Source: Yinghuangia elevatio
GTDB taxonomy: Bacteria; Actinomycetota; Actinomycetes; Streptomycetales; Streptomycetaceae
Direction: 5' to 3'
DNA length: 64,000 nt
Assembly (NCBI RefSeq): GCF_040649515.1
Contig: NZ_JBEZFP010000031.1
Location: 1 to 64,000 of the forward strand
Below, one piece after another: positions 17,268 to 25,843 of this stretch; the stretch's first letter is position 1, and each line of letters begins with the position of its first letter. The notes under the pieces are model-generated. The model saw nothing but the letters and a program-made list of their open reading frames with translations, had not been told where the DNA came from and did not search any database. The translations under genes were made by a program, and so were the position numbers.

Positions 17268-18151
17268 CCCTCCAGCAGCTGCGCTACCTGCTGGCGGTGG
17301 TCGAGCACGGGGGCATGACCGCCGCGGCGAACGCCCTCTTCGTCGACCAGTCCGCGCTGTCGCGTGCCTTGCAGTCGCTCGAACGCGAGCTGCGCACCGA
17401 GCTGTTCGTACGCGGCGGCCGGGCCGTCGTGCCGACCGCCGAGGGCGCGCGCATCGCCCATCTCGCCAAACGCATCCTGAGCGGAGTGCGGGCGATCGAG
17501 GACACCTTCCACCCGGCCGACGAGAGCGGCACCACCGGGCGCCTGGTCGTGGGGGCGACGCAGAGCCTCGCGATCGAGCTGATCAGCAACATCCTCCCGG
17601 CGTTCCGGGCCCGGCACCCGGAGATCGCCGCCGACGCGTCGCCGTACGAGAGTCCTGACCTGGCCATCGAGGCGATGCGCAAGGGCGAGGTCGACATCGT
17701 GCTGGTCGACCTGCCGGTGCCCGCCGACCTGCGGGTGCAGCCGCTGCACCACCACGAGATCGTGCTCGTGTCGCCGACCGGCCTGCGGCTGCCCGACCCG
17801 GTGCCGTGGCAGGCGCTGCACGGCGCCGACATGATCCTGCCGTCCCCGGGGAGCGTCCGCCGCAGGCAGTTCGAGCAGTGGTTCGCCCGGCACGAGGTGC
17901 GGCCGCGCGTCGTGATGGAGACCGACGAACGCGGCGCGTGGGTCGCCTGCGTGGTCGCGGGGCACGGATCGGTGCTGTGGTACCGCGAGTTGGCGCACCG
18001 GTTCGCGTCGTCCGTGGCCGTCCGTTCGCTGTCGCCGCCGCTGGTCCGCACGGTCGCGCTGGTGTGGACGCGCCGCCCGCTGTCCGCCGAGGCACGCCTG
18101 CTGTGCGCGTACGCGCAGGCGCGCGGCGTCGAGGAGACGGAGTACATCTGA
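17264..18151 (+). CDS. LysR-family transcriptional regulator
   Basis: A 295-aa LysR regulator: N-terminal winged HTH (LQQLRYLLAVVEHGGMTAAA, QSALSRALQSLERELRTELF) and a C-terminal substrate-binding domain starting near TGRLVVGATQSLAIEL, with the periplasmic-binding-like core VDIVLVDLPVP. It likely responds to a small effector. GTG 17264 overlaps the TetR stop by four bases and has GGGAGG upstream, so translation is coupled to the TetR gene. No divergent target is present, unlike most LysR genes; targets are therefore uncertain. Confidence 0.86.
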   Translation: MTLQQLRYLLAVVEHGGMTAAANALFVDQSALSRALQSLERELRTELFVRGGRAVVPTAEGARIAHLAKRILSGVRAIEDTFHPADESGTTGRLVVGATQSLAIELISNILPAFRARHPEIAADASPYESPDLAIEAMRKGEVDIVLVDLPVPADLRVQPLHHHEIVLVSPTGLRLPDPVPWQALHGADMILPSPGSVRRRQFEQWFARHEVRPRVVMETDERGAWVACVVAGHGSVLWYRELAHRFASSVAVRSLSPPLVRTVALVWTRRPLSAEARLLCAYAQARGVEETEYI

Positions 18152-18161
18152 TCCCGTCCGT

Positions 18162-18216
18162 GTGGTCGCGGTACGTGTGATCGCGGTCCGCGTGGTCGCG
18201 GTACGTGTGATCGCGG
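18162..18216 (+). repeat. Direct repeat of a 25-base unit, 30-base period
   Basis: The unit beginning GTGGTCGCGGTACGTGTGAT occurs exactly at 18162-18186 and 18192-18216. It is in the convergent spacer after the LysR gene (18152-18298). Shorter TCCGGTTCCGG copies follow at about 18246-18275. No gene is seen. Confidence 0.7.
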
Positions 18217-18298
18217 CGCGTCTCGCGTTACGGCTGATACCGGCAAGTCCGGTTCCGGTACGTCCGGTTCCGGCACGGCAGGCCCGCGCCTTGAGGTC

Positions 18299-19594
18299 CT
18301 ACCGGGTGGGCTCCCCCGGTGACTGCGGCCGTACGACGCCAAGGACGGGCAGCGAATCGAGCTTCGCCGTGGTGACGTGTCGGCCGGGCCGCGGCGCGTG
18401 CACCATCATCCCGGCGCCGAGGTACATCCCGATGTGGGTGGCGTCGGGAAAGTACACGACGAGATCGCCCGGCCGAACCTCCTGGAGTGGCACGCGCGGC
18501 AGTTGCGCCCACTGCTCCTGCGACGTGCGCGGCACGGTGGCGCCGACGCTCTGCCACGCGCGCGAGGTGAGGCCCGAACAGTCGTACGCGTCAGGCCCCG
18601 TCGCACCCCAGACGTAGGGGCGTCCGATCTGCGACACCGCGAACATGAGCGCGCCGCGCCCGCCCGGGCCGGGGTCCTGCCCCGGATGGGCCGGCTGTCC
18701 GACCAGATGCCCGGCCAGGTCGAGGCCGGTCAGCAGGCGCGTCGCCCGCGCGGACGCCTCGCGCAGGGCGGCGAGTTCGCGGTCGGCCGCGGCCTCGCGG
18801 TCGGTGAGCGTACGCGTCGTGGCGCGGGATTCGCCGAGGACGGCTTCGAGTTCGCGGTGCTGTGCCGCGTACGCCGCCTCCAGCGTGGCCTGCGACGTGG
18901 CGATGCGCGCGTACACCGCCCCCATGTGCAGGCGGTCGGTGCCGCCGCGGCGGAGGATGAGGTCGGCGGTGGGCGACATACCCGCGGACCGGTAGCGCAG
19001 ACTGGCCAGTTGGCCGATCTCGGTGCTCATCGCGCTCAGCCGCGCCCGTGCCCTGCTCTCGCGGGCCTGGAGTTCGCCGAGGCGCCGCCGCTGCGCGTCG
19101 GCCGCCGCGCGGGCGGCTTCGGCACGGGCGTCGGCCTCTTCGATGTCCTTCGAGAGTGCGGCGACCTGCTGTCCCACGCGCAGCAGATCGAGCAGGGGCG
19201 CGGCGGCCGGCACCGGTGCGGAAGGGGGCGCACCGATGCCGGCCGCCGGGTTCGGCAGGGCAGACGGGGGCCGCACGCCGGGGGCCGGCGGTGCGGGAAC
19301 GGGTGGCGCTGTCACGGGCCGTGCGGGACCGGGGCGGACCGGCATCGGCGGGGTGGGAACAGGCTTGGTGGGAACAGGCAGTGCGGGAGTGGCCGGGGCA
19401 GGAGTGAGGGGTGCGGCCTGTGCGGTGTGCTGTGGTCCGATCGCGAGGGCCGTCGCGGTCATTGCCGCTGCCGTCGCCGTCGTCGCCGCCAGGAACGCCC
19501 GGCGGCGCCGCCCTCCCCGTCCTCGCCGTCCTGCCCGCCCGGCAACGGTCTTGCCGGATTCCTGCGCTCGTACTCCGCGAAGTCGTCCTGCCAC
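18299..19594 (-). CDS. Secreted NlpC/P60 peptidoglycan hydrolase with coiled coil
   Basis: A 431-aa exported cell-wall hydrolase. The basic N-terminus and hydrophobic stretch (AFLAATTATAAAMTATALAI) form a signal peptide. A Pro-rich region (about 60-125) is followed by an Ala/Glu/Arg-rich coiled coil (about 140-290). The C-terminal NlpC/P60 domain (about 315-431) carries catalytic Cys in YDCSGLTSRAW (about 339), His in DATHIGMYLG (about 385) and a third polar residue (VHAPRPG). This matches RipA/CwlO-type endopeptidases that cut D-Glu-mDAP stem peptides. The GTG 19594 has no clear ribosome site, so the true start may differ. Confidence 0.85.
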   Translation of the reverse strand: MAGRLRGVRAQESGKTVAGRAGRRGRGGRRRRAFLAATTATAAAMTATALAIGPQHTAQAAPLTPAPATPALPVPTKPVPTPPMPVRPGPARPVTAPPVPAPPAPGVRPPSALPNPAAGIGAPPSAPVPAAAPLLDLLRVGQQVAALSKDIEEADARAEAARAAADAQRRRLGELQARESRARARLSAMSTEIGQLASLRYRSAGMSPTADLILRRGGTDRLHMGAVYARIATSQATLEAAYAAQHRELEAVLGESRATTRTLTDREAAADRELAALREASARATRLLTGLDLAGHLVGQPAHPGQDPGPGGRGALMFAVSQIGRPYVWGATGPDAYDCSGLTSRAWQSVGATVPRTSQEQWAQLPRVPLQEVRPGDLVVYFPDATHIGMYLGAGMMVHAPRPGRHVTTAKLDSLPVLGVVRPQSPGEPTR

Positions 19595-19980
19595 GCGGCC
19601 AATGGATCACGCCGTCCGGCGGCTGTCCCGTCGCGACGCCACGAACCGCACGCAATCCGCCCGTTCGGACCACCACCGGGTGGGCGCGACCGGGGAACCG
19701 CCTGCACATGCCGTACTGTCCGCACATCCAGTACTGCCGCACACCCCGTACAACCGGTACCGCTTGCGCAGCCCGAGCAGTCTGCGCAGCCCGTACGACC
19801 CGCGCAGGAACAGCGCATACCGGAGCAGACCGCCCACCTGGCGCAGGAACGCCCCTGCTTTGGCTGGTTTCCGCGTTCCTGGCGGCCCGCAGCGGCGGCA
19901 CGATCATGCGCGTTCGCCCGTTGGAGACCGCCGCCGGCATTTCCCGCGTCGGCCGACCGAACCCAGCCATGGAGGCCGCG
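19595..19980. other. Divergent intergenic region, 386 bases
   Basis: This spacer separates the NlpC/P60 gene and the condensation-domain gene. I see no convincing gene. TGCGCAGCCCG occurs twice (19765-19775 and 19783-19793). GGAGG at about 19971 serves the downstream gene. Confidence 0.5.
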
Positions 19981-21267
19981 ATGACCGCGCCCCGCATCGC
20001 CCCGCCGACATACGTCCAGCAGCTCATGCACGACGTCGACGCGCTCCAGCCCGGCACGGTGTTCAACCCGGGGTTCATCATGCGCGGTGTCTTCCGGATG
20101 GCCGACGACGTGGACGTCGAGACGCTGCGGCTGGCGCTGGCCGACGTCATAGCCCGGCACAGTGCGCTGCGCACGGTTCTGGTGAGCGGCTCCGAGGGAC
20201 TGCGGCAGCGCGTACTGCCGCCGATGGCCGCGCGGCTGGTCGTCGACCGCCTGGACAGGGGCGTGTCGTTGGCGGAGTACGTGCACGACGTGACGATGCG
20301 CGATTACGGCTGGGAGGAGCCGCCGCTGCTGTGGGCGCACGTCGTCCGCCACTCCGAGGGGACCGCGCTGATCCTCGTCGCGCACCACATCGTGTGCGAC
20401 GCGTGGTCGATGCGGTTGCTGGAGCGCGACGTCAACGCGGCCTACGCGGCCCGGCGCGAGCAGCGGGCGCCGCTCGGCGCGGACGTCCTGCAATACTGGG
20501 AGATCGGCGAGGACGACCACTCGGCGAAGGTGCGGGCGCGCATCGAAGGGGCGCTGCCGTACTGGCGCGACCGGCTGGCCGGGGTGGCGGGCCTCGGGCT
20601 GCCGGTCGAGACGCGGAGCCCCGAGACGGGCCCCCCGGTCGTGCACCCGTTCGCCGTGCCGGACACGCTGCGCGACGCGGTTGCCAAGGCCGCGCGCCGG
20701 GCTCGGACCACCCCGTTCACCCTCATGCTTTCCGCGTTCGCGTCGGCGGTCCTCCCGGACGGCGACAACGTCGTGCCGGTGCTGACGTCGGGGCGGCCCG
20801 CGGTGGAGTGGCAGACGGTCGGATGCCTGCTCAACCTGCTGCCGATCCGCATCGACGACACGGCGGACGAGGATCTCGCGGCGCTCGTGGGGCGGGTGGA
20901 CCGCGCCTGCCGGGAGGCGTACGCGCACGACACCGCGCTCATCCATGTGCTGCGTGCGATACCGGAGTTGCTGACGACACTGCTCTCGCGCGACGTGCTG
21001 CCTCCGGTGTTCCAGATGATCCCGCGGATGCCGATCCCCGACACCGTCCCCGACGCCGGCCGGCTGCTGCGCCACGTTCCGGACGACGTGGTGCCGGCGC
21101 TGCCGCTGACGACGCCGTTCCTGTGGTCGATGCGCGAACGCGACCACCTCGACGGCTACGTGATGTACGACGGCTACGTCATGTACGACTCGAACCTGTT
21201 CTCGGCGGCGTGGATGGACCGGTCGGTCGCCGCTTTCCTGGACCGGCTCGCGGAGATCGCCCGGTGA
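19981..21267 (+). CDS. Free-standing NRPS condensation-domain protein
   Basis: A 428-aa protein consisting of one condensation domain and nothing else. The C-domain catalytic motif HHIVCDAWS (HHxxxDxxS) is intact at about residue 135-143, and the later motifs of the N- and C-terminal halves can be followed (RHSALRTVL near 60; LPYWRDRLAG near 190; the VGCLLNLLPIR segment corresponds to the VGxFVNxxxxR motif). It should catalyse amide or ester formation between carrier- or CoA-bound acyl groups. GGAGG precedes ATG 19981. Its stop overlaps the GTG of the adenylation gene (GTGA), so the two are coupled. No carrier-protein gene accompanies them. Confidence 0.84.
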   Translation: MTAPRIAPPTYVQQLMHDVDALQPGTVFNPGFIMRGVFRMADDVDVETLRLALADVIARHSALRTVLVSGSEGLRQRVLPPMAARLVVDRLDRGVSLAEYVHDVTMRDYGWEEPPLLWAHVVRHSEGTALILVAHHIVCDAWSMRLLERDVNAAYAARREQRAPLGADVLQYWEIGEDDHSAKVRARIEGALPYWRDRLAGVAGLGLPVETRSPETGPPVVHPFAVPDTLRDAVAKAARRARTTPFTLMLSAFASAVLPDGDNVVPVLTSGRPAVEWQTVGCLLNLLPIRIDDTADEDLAALVGRVDRACREAYAHDTALIHVLRAIPELLTTLLSRDVLPPVFQMIPRMPIPDTVPDAGRLLRHVPDDVVPALPLTTPFLWSMRERDHLDGYVMYDGYVMYDSNLFSAAWMDRSVAAFLDRLAEIAR

Positions 21268-22922
21268 CAACGGACGTCCAACACGTGTTGCGGGGACCGG
21301 AGTTGCCGGGCCCGCCGCCGCACATTCTCGACCTGCTCGAACCGTGGTGGTACGGCCCGCGGTCCACGGCCGCGGCCGTGATCGACGCCGAAGGCACGCT
21401 CTCGCACGGCGAGTTGGCCGGGCTTTCCGACGACATCGCGGGCACCCTGCGCAAGCTCGGGGTGACGTCCGGCGATCCGGTGGTCGTGCACGGCGGCGCG
21501 AGCAGGTGGTCGATCGCCGCGATGCTGGGCGTACTTCGTGCGGGCGGCCGGTTCGTGCCGGTGGACGCGCACTTCCCGGCGGCGCGCCAGCGCATGATGG
21601 CCGAGGACTCCGGGGCGCGGGTGGTGCTCGCCGAACCGGGCCTGCCGCTGCTGTCCCGCGCCGCGGACACGGTGCCGACCGACACCTGCGGTCCGGGCGG
21701 CGCGAATGCGGCCGCCACACATGGGGACGGCGCGCACGCGGACGATGCGCATGCGGACGACGCGCGCTGGGCGGAGTCGCACGGCGACGACGTGGAGGGA
21801 AACGACGCCGGCGGAGACAATGCGGGGCCGCGGCCGGCGCCGGGGCTGCGCGGGCCGTACGCGTACACCTGCTTCACCAGCGGCTCGACGGGCCGCCCCA
21901 AGCCGGTGCTGGTGTCCGCGACCGCGCTGGGCGCCTCGACCGCGGCGCGGCTGGCGTACTACCGAGAGCCGGTGCAGCGGTTCGTGCTGGCCTCCGCCAT
22001 CTCGTTCGACAGTTCGGCGGCCGGCATCTGGTGGACGCTGGCGTGCGGCGGCGCTCTCGTCCTGCCCGACGGGCGCCCCGGGGACCTGCTCGCGGCCGTG
22101 GGAGCCGCCGAACGGCACGCGGCGTCACACCTGTTGCTCGTGCCGTCGCTGTACGCAATCGCGCTGCGCGGCGGTGTCGGCAGCCGCCTGACCGCGCTCT
22201 CGACGGTGATCGTGGCCGGCGAGTCGTGCCCGCCCGACCTGGTGGGCAGGCACTTCGCGGCATTGCCGGGGACCGCCCTGTTCAACGAGTACGGGCCGAC
22301 CGAGTGCACGGTGTGGAGCACCGTGCACCGGTGTGAGCCGGGCGACGCGGAGGCCGACGCCGTGCCCATCGGGCGGCCGGTGCCCGGTGTGACGGCGTGC
22401 GTGCGCCCGGTGGCGGACCGCGATGCCCCGGGCTCCGTCGGTCACAGCGGTGCGCGGGCCGGCTCGGACCTGGTCGGTGAACTGCTGATCGCCGGTCCCG
22501 GGCTGGCGGAGGGAGTGGCGGACGCGGTCTGCGACGGCCTCCCGGCGTACGCGACGGGCGACCTGGTGTCGCTGCGGGCGGACGGCGCACTGGTGTTCCG
22601 CGGGCGCGCCGACCGGCAGCTCAAGCTGGGCGGAATGCGTGTCGAGCGGGCCGAGATCGAACACGCGGTCGCCACGTTTGCGGACGTCGTGGAGGCGGGC
22701 GTGGGCGTCGCGCACGACGACGACCGTACGCGCGTCGTGGCGTTCGTGGCGGTTTCCGAGCCGCCGGACCGCGGGTCGCTGCGTACCCATGTCGCCGAGC
22801 GCCTGCCCGCCGCCGCTGTCCCCGGCCGCTTCGTGGTGCTCGACGCCCTCCCGCGCCTGCCGAACGGCAAGGTGGACCACGCCGAACTGGACCGGCTCGC
22901 GGCGGCCCGCGGACCCCGCTGA
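21264..22922 (+). CDS. Free-standing NRPS adenylation-domain protein
   Basis: A 552-aa acyl/amino-acid-activating enzyme. Core motifs: A3 TSGSTGRPKP (about 203; the usual final Gly is Pro), A4 ISFDSSAAGIWW with the Asp that binds an alpha-amino group, A5 NEYGPTE (about 341), A7 YATGDLV, A8 FRGRADRQLKLGGMRVE, and A10 PNGKVDHAEL with catalytic Lys (about 536). My reading of the specificity positions gives DSALIAEVWK, for which I know no match. A His/Asp/Ala-rich insert (AHADDAHADDA, about residues 151-190) precedes A3. No carrier domain follows, so the activated substrate must be passed to a carrier encoded elsewhere. Translationally coupled to the condensation gene. Confidence 0.84.
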   Translation: MTTDVQHVLRGPELPGPPPHILDLLEPWWYGPRSTAAAVIDAEGTLSHGELAGLSDDIAGTLRKLGVTSGDPVVVHGGASRWSIAAMLGVLRAGGRFVPVDAHFPAARQRMMAEDSGARVVLAEPGLPLLSRAADTVPTDTCGPGGANAAATHGDGAHADDAHADDARWAESHGDDVEGNDAGGDNAGPRPAPGLRGPYAYTCFTSGSTGRPKPVLVSATALGASTAARLAYYREPVQRFVLASAISFDSSAAGIWWTLACGGALVLPDGRPGDLLAAVGAAERHAASHLLLVPSLYAIALRGGVGSRLTALSTVIVAGESCPPDLVGRHFAALPGTALFNEYGPTECTVWSTVHRCEPGDAEADAVPIGRPVPGVTACVRPVADRDAPGSVGHSGARAGSDLVGELLIAGPGLAEGVADAVCDGLPAYATGDLVSLRADGALVFRGRADRQLKLGGMRVERAEIEHAVATFADVVEAGVGVAHDDDRTRVVAFVAVSEPPDRGSLRTHVAERLPAAAVPGRFVVLDALPRLPNGKVDHAELDRLAAARGPR

Positions 22923-23036
22923 GGGCCGTGTCCCCGTTAAGTGAAGTTGCACCGACTCTGACCGCACCTTTATCGGCTTTCAGGGCATGCTTCGGAGGTG
23001 GGGGCCCACGAGAACGTTGAGAGAGGCTGCAGTCCC

Positions 23037-23429
23037 ATGCCTTATGACCGCACGATCCGCGTCACCCGCGACTTCGCCACGACCGTGGCCGACGTGCGCG
23101 AGGCCCTGGCCGCCCAGGGCTTCGGCATCGCGAGCGAGATCGACATGGCCGCGACGCTCAAGGAGCGGCTGGGCGAGGACATGGAGGACTACGTCATCCT
23201 GGGGGCGTGCAACCCGTCGATCGCCCGGCAGACGCTGCGCGTCGACCGCTCGATAGGCGTCATGCTCCCGTGCAACGTGGTCGTGCGGCGCGAAGGGGAC
23301 ACCACGGTCGTCCAGGCCCTCGACCCGCACGTGATGCTGGAGGTCACCGGCCGCCCGGAGCTGGAGGCGGCCGCGACCGAGGCCACGCACCGGCTCAATG
23401 CCGCCCTCAGCTCGCTGACCTGCGCGTGA
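23037..23429 (+). CDS. DUF302-domain protein
   Basis: A 130-aa soluble protein matching DUF302 along nearly its whole length: RTIRVTRDFATTVADVREAL at the start, then the family hallmark ILGACNPSIARQTL and the MLPCNVVVRR segment. The fold is alpha/beta with a conserved cysteine in ACNP; no reaction is established for the family. ATG 23037 has AGAGG 11 bases upstream. It lies 114 bases after the adenylation gene and could be in the same transcript, but a functional link is only inferred. Confidence 0.82.
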   Translation: MPYDRTIRVTRDFATTVADVREALAAQGFGIASEIDMAATLKERLGEDMEDYVILGACNPSIARQTLRVDRSIGVMLPCNVVVRREGDTTVVQALDPHVMLEVTGRPELEAAATEATHRLNAALSSLTCA

Positions 23430-23488
23430 GGACCGATCGTCCAACCGGTCGGTGACCTTGCTCCTTGACCCGCCGCGTGGCATACAGA

Positions 23489-23565
23489 CAGGCAAGTCAC
23501 GTAGACACGCGATGCAGGTGCGCAAGGCAGCACATGATGCGCGTACGTGATGCAGGTAAGTCACG
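23489..23565 (+). repeat. Interspersed short direct repeats (CAGGYAAGTCACG, GATGCAGGT)
   Basis: CAGGCAAGTCACG (23489-23501) and CAGGTAAGTCACG (23553-23565) flank two copies of GATGCAGGT (23511-23519 and 23549-23557). They lie in the 184-base spacer before the amidohydrolase. They could be regulatory half-sites or slippage products. Confidence 0.5.
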
Positions 23566-23613
23566 CAGGTGCGGAGCGGCGACGGCGGCGCTCCCCGGGG
23601 AATCGAGGCCGCA

Positions 23614-24855
23614 GTGGGTCGACTGCTCCTGACCAACGCCACGGTGCTGGACGGCGTCAACGGTCCCGCGGCCGGACGCACGGTGGTGGTGGCGGACGGA
23701 CGTATTGCGGACGTCGCGGCCCAGGCCCCGGCCCCCGAGGACGGGGACGAACTAATCGACCTCGGCGGGCGCACGGTGATGCCGGGCATGTGGACGTGCC
23801 ACTTCCACGCGACGTACCACGAGCTGGGCTCGCGGCCCAACGTGCCGTACGGCAACGACTTCCCGCCCTCGTACCAGGCGATCGTGGCGGCGAAGAACCT
23901 GCGTACCGCGCTGGAGCACGGCTACACGGGGGTCGTCGGCGCAGGCGGGGCGAACGAGGTCGAGCCCGGTGTCAAGCGGGCGATCGAGGACGGGCTCGTC
24001 CCGGGACCGCGGTTCTGGCCGTCGGGACGCGAACTGTCCACGACGGGGCACGCCAACGACGCGGTGCCGTGGCACTGGGGGATGCCGGCCCCCGGTGCGG
24101 TGCGCATCTGCGACGGCGCCGACGCCTTCCGGTTCGGGGTCCGTGACGAGATCAAGCGCGGCGCCGAGGTCATCAAGCTGTTCGTCACCGGCGGCCACGG
24201 GACCCTCGCCCCGAAGGACCGCATCGAGATGACGCGCGACGAGTTGGCGGCCGCGATCGACGCGGCGCACTCGCGCGGCGTGCTGATCCGGGCCCACCTG
24301 GTCAACAAGCCGGCCATCATGATGGCGCTGGAGCTGGGCATCGACATCGTCGACCACTGCGACGAGATGGACGACGAGATCATCGCGGCGCTGGTCGAGA
24401 CGGGCGCGTCGGTCGTCCCGTCGCTGCATTTCCCGAAGCACTTCCTGGAACTGATGGGCGACGGCTTCGGGTTCGGCGCCGAGGCGATCCGCGCCGATCT
24501 CGCGCACATGTACGAGGCGATCCCGAAGGCGCAGGCCGCCGGCGTGCGCTTCGTGCTGGGCGACGACTACGGCGCCATCGGCTTCGCGCACGGCCTCTAC
24601 GGACGCGAACTGCGCCTGTACACCGAGCATGCGGGCGTCTCGCCGCTGGAGGTCATCGGCTGGGCCACCCGCAACGGCGCCGAACTCGCGCGGCGCGGCC
24701 ACGACCTCGGCACGGTCGAGACGGGCAAGCTCGCGGACCTGCTGGTGGTCGACGGCGACCCGGCCACCGACATCGGCGTGCTGGCCGACCGGCCACCGCT
24801 CGCGGTGCTCAAGGGCGGCGAGGTGGTGGCCGGCGCACTGCCGACCGTCGCCTGA
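23614..24855 (+). CDS. Metal-dependent amidohydrolase
   Basis: A 413-aa member of the amidohydrolase superfamily (imidazolonepropionase/prolidase-like branch). The N-terminal beta-sandwich GRLLLTNATVLDG... leads to the HxH metal ligands in CHFHAT (about 63). Then come a Lys in EVIKLFVTGGHG (about 188, candidate carbamylated ligand), His in RAHLVNK (about 227), His in VDHCDEMD (about 247) and Asp in LGDDYGA (about 317), a complete binuclear metal site. It likely hydrolyses a cyclic amide or dipeptide-like compound. GTG 23614 has GAGG upstream. The gene stands alone. Confidence 0.85.
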   Translation: MGRLLLTNATVLDGVNGPAAGRTVVVADGRIADVAAQAPAPEDGDELIDLGGRTVMPGMWTCHFHATYHELGSRPNVPYGNDFPPSYQAIVAAKNLRTALEHGYTGVVGAGGANEVEPGVKRAIEDGLVPGPRFWPSGRELSTTGHANDAVPWHWGMPAPGAVRICDGADAFRFGVRDEIKRGAEVIKLFVTGGHGTLAPKDRIEMTRDELAAAIDAAHSRGVLIRAHLVNKPAIMMALELGIDIVDHCDEMDDEIIAALVETGASVVPSLHFPKHFLELMGDGFGFGAEAIRADLAHMYEAIPKAQAAGVRFVLGDDYGAIGFAHGLYGRELRLYTEHAGVSPLEVIGWATRNGAELARRGHDLGTVETGKLADLLVVDGDPATDIGVLADRPPLAVLKGGEVVAGALPTVA

Positions 24856-24862
24856 CCCGCCG

Positions 24863-24970
24863 TCACCACGCTTGGCGCCCACGCCCCGCCTCCAGATTCG
24901 CGGCGACCACCAGCGAGAACCGCTCCCCCACCACCAGACCGCACGGGAACTCAGCCACGATCAACGCCAC
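24863..24970 (-). pseudogene. Possible gene remnant or small protein (weak)
   Basis: On the minus strand a GTG at 24970 with a GGGGGG stretch upstream opens a 35-codon frame with good codon bias: VALIVAEFPCGLVVGERFSL, ending in AGRGRQAW. Just upstream another frame reads EIGVHVGGMRVKWR before its stop. The two together look like one protein broken by a frameshift, but I do not recognise the family. The rest of the 378-base spacer (24856-25233) shows nothing else. Confidence 0.25.
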
Positions 24971-25233
24971 TTCACGCGCATCCCCCCGACGTGCACCCCG
25001 ATCTCCCAGAACTGCCCAAGCGACTCCACGGCTGGCGTCGGCCCCACACGCTCCCGCGGTGTGCACGCCGGGGCACCGCTGAGTTGTCGGGGCGCCGGCC
25101 ATCCGGGCGAGCGTACGGGTGACGGTACGGGGACCCGCTGGGATTGCGAGGGGCGCGGGTGGGTGGGGGTGGGCTCTGTCGCTGACTCTGTTGCCACCTG
25201 GCGGGAGGGGCGGCCAACTGACAGAGTTGTTGT

Positions 25234-25767
25234 GTGGCCAAGGGGCAGGGCGCGCACGGGCGGCGCAAGGGGCACGGTGGGCGGGGCGGTTGGGGCGATC
25301 CGGATCTCGGGTTCCTGCCGCCGCATCTGCGGCGTGTGCCGTATGTATACGCGCGACATCCAGGTGCGACCGCGCCGGGTGATGTGGCGGGCGGGGCGAA
25401 CTGCCAGGTGTATGCGTACGCGGTGCTCGCGCACTTCGGGCGTCTGGTGCCGCCGCTGCGCTCGTCGGAGCTGTGGGCGGATCGCGCCGCGACCGAGGTG
25501 GCCGAGGTGGCGGGGCCGCTTGACCTGGTGTTGTTCGACGGCGGGCGCCGGGCGGATGTGGAAGAGGGCTATGCGGCGCATGTCGGCATACACCTCGCGC
25601 CCGACCGGGTGTTGCATCTGTGCGCCGAGGTTGGTGTTCCGGCGGTGTGGACGTACGACGAGTTCGCGGCCCGGCCGCGCTACGCGCGTCTTCTCGGGAT
25701 CAAGCGGGTGCGCCCCGCGCCCACCCCCGCGTCGCGTCCCGCGCCCTGGGCAGCGTCCCGTCCCTGA
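25234..25767 (+). CDS. Uncharacterised protein, NlpC/P60-like cysteine-hydrolase pattern
   Basis: A 177-aa protein without signal peptide. A Cys at residue 57 begins a helix (GGANCQVYAYAVLAHFGR), and a later strand carries two His (AAHVGIHLAPDRVLHL, about 116-128). This Cys-helix ... His-strand order resembles the NlpC/P60/CHAP papain-like fold, so a cytoplasmic thiol hydrolase is possible. The N-terminus is Gly/Arg/Lys-rich. GTG 25234 has no obvious ribosome site. The following gene begins 76 bases later in the same direction; the three genes to 28484 may form one unit. Function unknown. Confidence 0.6.
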   Translation: MAKGQGAHGRRKGHGGRGGWGDPDLGFLPPHLRRVPYVYARHPGATAPGDVAGGANCQVYAYAVLAHFGRLVPPLRSSELWADRAATEVAEVAGPLDLVLFDGGRRADVEEGYAAHVGIHLAPDRVLHLCAEVGVPAVWTYDEFAARPRYARLLGIKRVRPAPTPASRPAPWAASRP

Positions 25768-25843
25768 AGCGTGTGGACAGCCCGATTCGTCCCTGTCAGC
25801 CTGGGAGTTCGACGATCGACCAAGGCTGCGGGGGATGTGGCTC

